Assembly: GCA_038501625.1 (NCBI GenBank)
Contig: JAZAYU010000054.1
Coordinates: 1,116,001-1,180,000 of the forward strand
DNA length: 64,000 bases
Reading direction: 5' to 3'
Source: Corbicula japonica
Lineage: Eukaryota; Mollusca; Bivalvia; Venerida; Cyrenidae
Positions 57,063-64,000 of this stretch are shown piece by piece (positions within the stretch are counted from its first letter, which is position 1; each line of letters starts with the position of its first letter). The translations under genes and the position numbers were made by a program. The notes below the pieces were generated by a model, which saw nothing but the letters and a program-made list of their open reading frames with translations, was not told where the DNA came from and did no database searches.

Positions 57063-60000
57063 GTAGTATATTTATTTACATACTGTATAGAAAATTGTCA
57101 ATATGTAAAACCTAATGTAGCATTTAATAAAATACTTTTTCTCGGGTTCTCACTTGCGTTAATTGTTTGTGGCGTCTATTTTGAAACTGATAATTTTAAA
57201 ACCATGCTCTCTTTTCTTGCTCTGCTTTTTGGCTGTGCTCCACTCTCCAAGGCTGTGTCTGCTGGATGTGGCCATTCCTTATATGCATATTTTATGTGTT
57301 TTCGTAAACTAAAGCATCATTGCTAAGCAGCGGGCCAACGAATTTACCGATTTAAAACATTTCTTGTTTTAGTTTGTTTTTGCATTAGCAATTATATGCA
57401 ACCATATTGACACTTGTGTTGGTAAAGATAAAAAAGGGAACTTCAAAAGCCACCAAACAACAAAATTTGAAAATATTGCAGGCTTAGTTTGATTAACCCT
57501 GTAAAAAGTATAAACGAATATTGCAATTATGTAAAGAGAGCATGTGTATAAGAATATCAATTTCAAACAATTAACGATAAAGAGAACCCTAGAGGGACCA
57601 CCTTGGAACGGTCAGTGGCAAAACAAAATTTTAAGTTTTTAAACATTATAAATAGACTTTTATATCTGAATTGAACAAACCATCACTGACCACTTGCTGT
57701 TTCAACATATGTATGTGTCATAACTTTAAATGCTTTATTGATTTGATAAAAAGGAAGTTAGAGTTATGGTTATTGGAATACACTCTCAGGATACGATGGT
57801 GAACAAATTTGAAAGATGTAGCTCTAGTACTGTGTTAGATATAATTTACACAGAATCTTATACCAAGCGGGACGGTGACCCCAATGCCGATGCCGACGCC
57901 GACATGAGTAGTATAGCTCGACATATTATTCTGCATTTTTTGTCATTCTGTACAGAGGAGACATTTTGTGAGATGTTTGTGGTAGTGGGCTACTTATTTT
58001 ATTTTTTCTGGTTTTCTGGTTATTATGATATCGTTTATGTGTTTCTGCTCACTATGTAATTCAGATTCAGTGGCGATAACATGGTTTGTTCAGACGCATC
58101 GAAGAAAGAGAAGGAATTCTTAATCAGTATGATGTTATTACAGTTTTAACGACAATTATAGTTAAAATGCGTTGATGATTGATTTATCGGCTAACTGAGT
58201 TATATCTCGCATTATTCTATATTTGTTTTAGGCCCGTGATGTTGGTCGTGCTATTCGACATACAGCAAATCACTCACTTGCTGACAATGACCTTCTGACA
58301 TACATTGACGATCTTATAAATCTTTTGTTGGACACTGCCGTGCTAGCTACAGACCCAAAAGCTATGGATGCTTTCGAGAAACTGAAACAGGTACGTGTGT
58401 CCATTTTACCAATTATTCAAACCTTTTTGCAAGTTTCTTTAAAATTCGTTGTTCAGACTTTTGATACCTTAAAGTTCAGTTAGATTGTAAATGTACTTTG
58501 ACAATTGTACTTTGTTCAAATAATGATAGCTATAGATAGATGACTAGAAACAATGCTAAGGTAAGAAGTGGTGGTGATTGTTTTGAAGACGGAGAACGCG
58601 ATGGAAACAATACACTATGTGATCCGGATCTAATAGTCTGCACATGCAACCTGGGCTTCATACAAACATCTACAAAAGTTGGAGGGACATGTAAAGCTGG
58701 TAAAACAAACCAAACTGTATCAGATATGTAATGAAGAAAGCGCTGTACAATTCTTAATGAAGAAGTTGTTATGCTTTACACATTTAAACCGTTCTTTAAA
58801 CAACAAATTAGTGATCTAAAGCTTTTTAAAAAATCTCAGTCAAATAACAAATATGATATTTGCTGTACTACATGTACTTATAATTTCTGACATTATTGTG
58901 ACAGATGACCGCAACTTATTGTAGATATTAAGTGTTTACGCGTTTTCTGTATCATTTCTCTAGACATTTTAAACAGCGAAATAAGAGTTCTCCTGCTAAC
59001 AGTATTTCTTTTAAGCGTGTATCAGTTCTATATAAATAGATCATTTTGTTTCAAATACCCTGAGCATTCAAACAGAATACAGCCACAGGACAATATATTT
59101 CTCCATTCATTAGGCTATAGAAAAATTATTTTCCATTGAAATGGACAGAAGACTTGAGGGAGTCTTAAACTTAACGTCTTGAGATTGGCTTTTCTTTTCA
59201 GTATTATCTGAACAACATATGGTAGTTGAATATACTGATCAGCTCTTATAATCGATACTTTTTTCTTATCTTTACACTGGCGCTTGACCAGCCGCCCCAC
59301 CCCCTGCCAACCCTTACTTATACGCCCTTGTTTTTTTTTGTAAAATGGTGTCAGGTCACTTAAATTCCTCCATTCTATAAAAATCTCGAAAACAAAAACA
59401 TCAAAATCGTAGTTTAAAAATTGTATATTTATATTCTATTATAAACATAAGATATATACTTTTATACATTTGACCCTCAATCAGTTCGAAGAACTACCTC
59501 ATACATAAATCGAACAGCGAAACTAGTGACAGTGATTAAGCAAATATTTGAAAAGGGAACTTTAAATTCCACCAAAAACGATAAATATGAAAATATTGAA
59601 AGCTCGGTTTGCTCGAGCCTGTTCAAGTGAAAATGCATTTTACTGCCCACGCCGCTCCGGGTTGAGCGCAACTCAATATTTACAAAATGGGTTTGCCCTA
59701 AACGAGAAAAACATTGCGTGGAACTAAATTTTGACAGGGAATCTGCTAAAAAATCCTGCATATCACCAACAACGCCAAAGGCAAACCTAGAAAAGCAGGA
59801 AATATATCCTGGGGTGATTGAACAAAATCCTAATCATACGAATACATATTTTTTGCCCGTCATTGATAAAAGGGCGACTTAGTATTGCAAAAGGGCGACT
59901 CAGTAACACAATGAAAACAATGGAGGTTGGAACTGTATAATTTTCTAGAACTATTCTTGTTCTTGTGTTATAAAAGTTAAATATACTACAAAAAGGTCAA

Positions 60001-60571
60001 TGTGCCAAACAACTTAATCAAAATTATTCAAATTACGCTGTAGTTCTTGCAGTTAATGCGTCAGCAAAGTAGTCTTTGAAATGAAACAGAGGTTGTACTT
60101 TTATTCATGTGTGATAATTTGAATGAAAAATACTGAAAATTATATCTTCTAATTAAAATCACATTCAACAATATATTAGATAGTTAGAGATTGTCTTTGC
60201 CTGTTCATGGTTTAATGGTTTGTTGCGGGGTTGGTATTCCTTAGCATTGTCTTGATCGCTCGGCCGTTTATTAACAATTTTAGGACTTGCATCGGAAATT
60301 TCGAAAATCTAATTGATTGGCATTTGTTTTTAGTTGAAGTCGAATTCTCTGACAATACATGCCGATGATATTACGGAAATATTGAATAACAACGTCAAAG
60401 CGACATTCACTGAGGTGCAGCGAAAACATTTAGAGGCGATCGAAACACACTTTTCAAAAAGTCAAACTGATTCAATTGCCGTACTTGATAATTTTGCTGC
60501 CCTTAAGATGACAGAGATGACAACAACTTATGAAGAAATGCTGAAGAAGAGCATGGATTTCAGAATGAACG
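56514..60571 (+). CDS. CXorf38-like protein with HEPN-type domain, three exons (3' end not found)
   Basis: Exons 56514-57062, 58232-58390 and 60334-60571 join in phase 0/0 to 315 residues. Residues 14-57 (GFHNWVKGAIAIRLAREGIL, FVHDEICQYHVGLL) and 109-140 (CGVCCALMTEICLNHRYRGP, WNNTDATRWCMDAFQVAKCY, MPP) follow the pattern of human CXorf38 (DUF4559) and of many mollusc proteins named CXorf38- or DZIP3-like. Residues 192-197 are RHTANH, matching the R-x4-H of HEPN domains, which in many families are RNases or RNA-binding. Residues 237-315 are coiled-coil-like. Further exons should follow but were not recognised. Family is likely; function is inferred only. Confidence 0.8.
57140..57300 (-). repeat. 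R1 repeat fragment in the CXorf38-like intron
   Basis: Minus-oriented partial copy carrying GGGTTCTCACTTGCGTTAAT and, at its end, TTCCTTATATGCATA. It extends the open frame of the upstream exon into the intron and could be mistaken for coding sequence. Confidence 0.7.
57428..57503 (+). repeat. R2 short repeat, copy 3
   Basis: Carries AAAAGCCACC and TGAAAATATTGCAGGCT; the stem is damaged on its right side (AACCCTGT). Confidence 0.65.
57537..57612 (+). repeat. R1 repeat fragment
   Basis: Short plus-oriented piece with AACAATTAACGATAAAGAGA and CCTTGGAACGGTCAGTGGCA; the rest is missing. Confidence 0.7.
57613..58231. other. CXorf38-like intron 1, right part
   Basis: A short GCCGATGCCGACGCCGACAT at 57885 followed by AGTAGTATAGCTCGAC is a worn terminus of element A. 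The frame 57766-58059 runs through it and is not a gene. Confidence 0.5.
58232..58390 (+). CDS. CXorf38-like exon 2: HEPN R-x4-H helix
   Basis: TTGTTTTAG acceptor, CAG|GTACGT donor, 53 whole codons. ARDVGRAIRHTANHSLADND aligns with the CRNEIMHS region of CXorf38, so R192 and H197 correspond to the HEPN pair. The next helices (LLTYIDDLINLLLDTAVLAT) finish the bundle. Confidence 0.82.
58563..58698 (+). pseudogene. EB/EGF-like module exon remnant in the CXorf38-like intron
   Basis: Reads GGDCFEDGERDGNNTLCDPD and CTCNLGFIQTSTKVGGTCKA, the cysteine pattern of one EB/EGF-like module (NTLCD...CTCN.GFI...GGTC), ending at a possible GTAAAA donor. Some expected cysteines in the first half are missing, and no partner exons are near. 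Likely a stray duplicated exon. Confidence 0.45.
58699..60333. other. CXorf38-like intron 2, right part
   Basis: AT-rich with one R2 copy. No exon seen. Confidence 0.55.
59550..59627 (+). repeat. R2 short repeat, copy 4
   Basis: Carries TTCCACCAAAAACGA, ATGAAAATATTGAAAGCTCG and the right-hand GAGCCTGTTCAAGTG. The left stem is AGCTCGG, pairing with CTCGAGC. Confidence 0.65.
60334..60571 (+). CDS. CXorf38-like exon 3: coiled coil
   Basis: TTGTTTTTAG acceptor and AACG|GTATTG donor. It codes LKSNSLTIHADDITEILNNN and a long charged helix (VQRKHLEAIETHFSKSQTDS). If unspliced, the frame reads on to a stop at 60651 inside the foldback element, which would give a short alternative end. Confidence 0.72.
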
Positions 60572-60610
60572 GTATTGTATATTTAGCTTTCCAAATTTTC
60601 ATTTTCCTCA

Positions 60611-61252
60611 TTAAGGTATCGCAAACATTGCAAATGGCAAAAACAGGCTAAAATTTCAAAAAATGAATTTTGGGGGAAATACTTATTGCCACCTAGATTT
60701 TAGTAAATAAATGTATTTAGCTATGGATGTAGTAAATGTTTGCACGCTCAATTTAGTCTAATTCATGTTCTAATTACCAAGCACATACTAAAAATAAGTA
60801 TATGCTGGTCTACAATGTTTAGTGCCAATCCTTCAAGATAATGTTAGGGTTTTCAAGAAATTCAATGAAAACTTACTTCCTACTTTCACTGTCTACTTTC
60901 ACTTTGAACCAGGAAGTAAGATTTCCTTGAATTTCTTGAAAACCCTAACATTATTTTGAAGGATTGGCACTAAACATTGTAGACCAGCATATACTTATTT
61001 CAGGTATGAGTTGCTTTGGTATATTGTTCATGAATTTCAGAGTTATCATGCAAATGGTTTTTCTTTTGTTTTAGTATGTGCTTGGTAATTAGAACATGAA
61101 TTAGACTAAATTGAGCTTGCAAACATTTACTACATCCATAGCTAAATACATTTATTTACTAAAATCTAGGTGGCAATAAGTATTTCCCCCAAAATTCATT
61201 TTTTGAAATTTTAGCCTGTTTTCGCCATTTGCAATGTTTGCGACCTCTTAAG
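60611..61252. mobile_element. TTAA-bounded 640-bp foldback element, copy 2 (complete)
   Basis: TTAAGGTATCGCAAACATTG at the left faces CAATGTTTGCGACCTCTTAA at the right. The two arms are near-perfect reverse complements over about 300 bp each, meeting near a TTCACTGTCTACTTTCAC centre. No frame. The ends look like a TTAA target, as in piggyBac-type MITEs; the transposase is not in the window. Confidence 0.88.
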
Positions 61253-61712
61253 TTGAGAATTTTTATTAGAATGCGTGATGTTGTTGAATGAAAACGCCGC
61301 GCAACATCCTAGGTAAGGTGAGTGACAAAACACATTTGTCATTTGGGTTTAAACCAAGTTCTAGGACTTGCAACAGAAGAAACTAGCAAAGTTCGAGCCC
61401 CTGGGTATTATCAGCAAGATCACCATTGCATGGAAAAAGATTATAATATAAAACAAGTGTTTCATAAAAAAAGGAATCCATTATAATCTATCTTAAACCG
61501 ATATAGTGTTATTTTTTATGGATTTACTAACGACTTTAAACAAATTGTTCATATCATCTTCCACATTTTACGCGCGGAAATCATCATCTCTATTACATTT
61601 TCACAGGCACATTAATAAATATGTATAACTGTTTTATTTCAAAGCTTCATTTCGCGGGGGGGGGGGGGGGCGGGCACGTGTAAATTTCCAGTGGCAGCTC
61701 TTGTTTAATTTT
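61253..61712. other. Spacer with an R1 fragment and a G run
   Basis: 61318-61440 resembles an R1 middle piece (TTTGGGTTTAAACCAAGTTC). A run of about 14 G lies near 61656-61670. Confidence 0.55.
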
Positions 61713-62247
61713 TAACCAGGTTTTGCGGAGAACAAAATCTGGTTATTAGATTAGGGTACGTCGGCGGGCGGGCGGGGGCGGACATAAACAATTTCTTCTG
61801 TGCGCAACTCCTCCTACTATTCTCAACGGATTTCAACTTTCACAGAAGTATTGTCATGAATTGCCCTGGCGCATATTGTCGGGGTTTTGTGATTTGCTCA
61901 TTTTTGACCTAATTATGGCCCTTTGTTTTCTTCACATATGTAGTTCTTCTGTGCGCTACTCCTTCTACATACCCAAGGGATTTCAACAAAACGTTCATAG
62001 AATGATTGTCACAAATTTCTCAAATGATTTCAACCAAACTCACACAAAAGTATTGTTATTAAGTGCCATTTACCATAATATCTGGGTTTTGTGTATGGAT
62101 CAATTTTGCCAGAATTATGGCCAATTGCTTTTTTACACATGTCATATATAGAACAAGACCTTTGTTTCTTTTTCACATTATGTATATCTACTGACTTTAT
62201 AAACACATTTGCGCTCGGCCATCAGTCTTGAAAATGAAAACCTGGTT
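61713..62247. mobile_element. TIR repeat with AACCAGGTTTT ends
   Basis: Left TTAACCAGGTTTTGCGGAGA, right GAAAACCTGGTTTTC. Inside, a CGGCGGGCGGGCGGGG run and two diverged units with TTCTTCTGTGCGCAACTCCT / TTCTTCTGTGCGCTACTCCT. It resembles elements A and C in plan. The frame 61861-62151 is repeat-derived. Confidence 0.6.
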
Positions 62248-62382
62248 TTCATATATTTGAATTCACTGGCATTCATATTATAGGAGTTCCCCATGTTATT
62301 TTTTCAAGTTTTTTTTTCTTTTAAATTGGCTCGGTATATTTATTTAGTCATTCAGCATCTAAATTATTAAATTATAATACGT

Positions 62383-63330
62383 TAAAAAATGAAATATGCA
62401 AATCAGGAATCGCCACACTCACAAAACACGGCCTCCCCACGCATCGAAAGGAGAGAAAAAAAGGACCATGTTTTGTAAGTATGTCAAATTCAAATTAGAC
62501 ACCACAAACAATTAACAAAAATTAAAACCCTTGGAACGGTCAGTGGCAAACGATTCGCCACTGGGGGTTTAAACCAAGTTCTCGGGTGCACCAACCTCAC
62601 ACTTGCCCAAACAGGTTCTCATATCACAAAACAAGTACACGTTGTCTTAGTGAAATAACTCCTACACATCCATCAGCTCAACAAAAGCACACAAACATCT
62701 AAGGTGCACCAACCTCACGCTTTCCCTCACAGGTTATGATATCACAAAACAAGTGCAAGTTTTCTTGGTGAAATAACTCAAACCCACCCATCAGCTCAAC
62801 AATGTTGCATACAAAAGCACACAAACTTCTTACTTGCACCAACCTCACGCTTGCCCTAACAGGTTCTCTTATTATAAAACAAGTACAAGTTGTCTTGATA
62901 AAATATCTCCAACCCAGCCATCAGCTCAACAATGTTGCATGCAAACGCACACAAACATCTTAGGTACACCAACCTCACGCTTGCCCCCAACAGGTTCTCA
63001 TATCACAAAACCAGTTGTCTTGGTGAAATAACTCTTACCTATCCATCAGCTCAACAATGTTGCATTCAAAAGCACACAAACATAAAAAACATAAGAATCT
63101 TAGAGCATTGAGAGCCAAAGGGGCAGGTAGTCAATGATCTTACCGAGACCAGAGTACCTGGAGTCAAATTGGCAAGAACACGATGACTGGGATAAAAGAA
63201 ACAAATCTAGCTTCTAGGTTCTTTTAAAAAAAGATTTCCCCATAAACCTTCATAAACTCTTCAATCCCTGTCACCGTCGTGCAAAGAGGTTAGAATAATT
63301 ATCAACTGTAGAAAGGTTAATCACCAGGCC
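62383..63330 (+). repeat. R1 dispersed repeat, copy 7, internally amplified
   Basis: Begins with the same junction as copy 5 (GTTAAAAAATGAAATATGCA). The middle block beginning GTGCACCAACCTCAC is repeated four times, starting near 62586, 62704, 62834 and 62963 (period 118-130 bp). The end (TACCGAGACCAGAG to GTTAATCACCAGG) is single. The open frame at 62834-63031 is repeat-derived. Confidence 0.82.
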
Positions 63331-64000
63331 TTCGGAGCGCAGAACGAAAAATATCATATTGGTGACCTTTCTTTTTGAATTTACAGGTGGTTTATACGAA
63401 TCACAGGAAGAAATAAAATGTGAGATATTAACCCCGTTAGATGTTGCATTGGGGAACTTTGCCGTCTAAAACCGGAATAAATACTGAATTTAAATTAAAA
63501 TCATTCTCTTGTATCATATATTTTAGTAGTGACGTATCCATTTTCAATAGAAAGAAGATCAAGAAACTTTGCTTGCTAATCTGAAGTGTTTGCTTTATTA
63601 AGTTGTAGTTCATTAGGATAAATATTATTAACCATAAATTGAAAATGGTTATTACCTTTATTCAACAAATCATCAGTAATTCGAGGTGTTGTTAAAGGCT
63701 GAAACAATGTCATCCTGATGTTCGGTTGAAAGAGATTACATTAAATCTCTTTCATAACAGTATTTCAGCATCAACAAGGGGTGCATAGTATCATTCATTT
63801 CAACTAACTATTGCGATACTTTGTCGTGTTCAGTGGCTTTCACACTTACCTTTTTATCTATTTCATATTCATGTGGGTTGTTTGTGCTATGCGCCGATGT
63901 AACTTTGTTAACTGACCCCATAGGTCTTTATTGTATATAAAATAGTGACTCCCCGGTCATAATATTATAGGTTATGTTGGGGGTCAATATTTTATAGATA
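63331..64000. other. Right edge, no gene seen
   Basis: AT-rich. A short palindrome AGAGATTACATTAAATCTCT lies near 63730. No exon of the CXorf38-like gene recognised. Confidence 0.5.

Noticed and set aside
57766..58059. 97-residue frame with GDPNADADADM
   Set aside because: The Ala-Asp run is a worn GCCGAC hexamer of element A's terminus; the rest is AT-rich intron.
1..64000. tRNA, rRNA or snRNA genes
   Set aside because: I looked for tRNA-like B boxes and clover-leaf arms, especially in R1 and R2, and found none convincing; a covariance-model scan would be decisive.

Overview
The window is AT-rich animal DNA: split genes with GT/AG introns, long non-coding stretches and many dispersed repeats. 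The gene set and repeat style point to a mollusc, most likely a bivalve. These are a TRANK1-like helicase, an alpha-1,3-fucosyltransferase, a CXorf38/HEPN-type protein, Tx1/L1-type LINEs, and compound elements whose arms enclose 145-170 bp tandem arrays. The assignment rests on family knowledge and was not searched; the species is not determined. Nothing prokaryotic (operon, CRISPR, IS) was seen.

Layout. 1-14931 (+) holds the last ten exons visible of a TRANK1-like gene whose start lies beyond the left edge: the end of a UvrD-type helicase domain, TPR-like helices, a 3.08-kb exon with a CCCH-like cluster and an IQ motif, and a short final exon. All ten exons join in phase to 1478 residues. 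16159-19055 is a small inverted-repeat element followed by a compound repeat that another tandem-array element has invaded. 20086-21285 (-) is a fucosyltransferase frame broken by three one-base losses. 22270-22940 (+) is an exon-like block, unrecognised, whose frame is broken and restored by two indels.

23-46 kb contains no confident gene. It is a nest of repeats: a TTAA-bounded foldback, palindrome clusters, a diverged direct duplication (32.8/37.3 kb), a nearly identical 510-bp duplication (38.6/43.7 kb), a 167-bp tandem array element (41.5-43.5 kb) and a second copy of the compound element (44.4-45.5 kb). 46-54 kb contains two different 5'-truncated LINEs in opposite orientations, one with a clear 15-bp target-site duplication, and between them a GC-rich foldback element.

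56478-60571 (+) holds three in-phase exons of a CXorf38-like protein with an HEPN-type R-x4-H motif. A 640-bp near-perfect foldback sits about 40 bp past its third exon. The right end is mostly copies of a repeat family (R1) found throughout the window, one of them internally amplified.

The genes do not form an obvious pathway. TRANK1-like helicases and HEPN proteins are both nucleic-acid-related families, but nothing in the sequence links them functionally.
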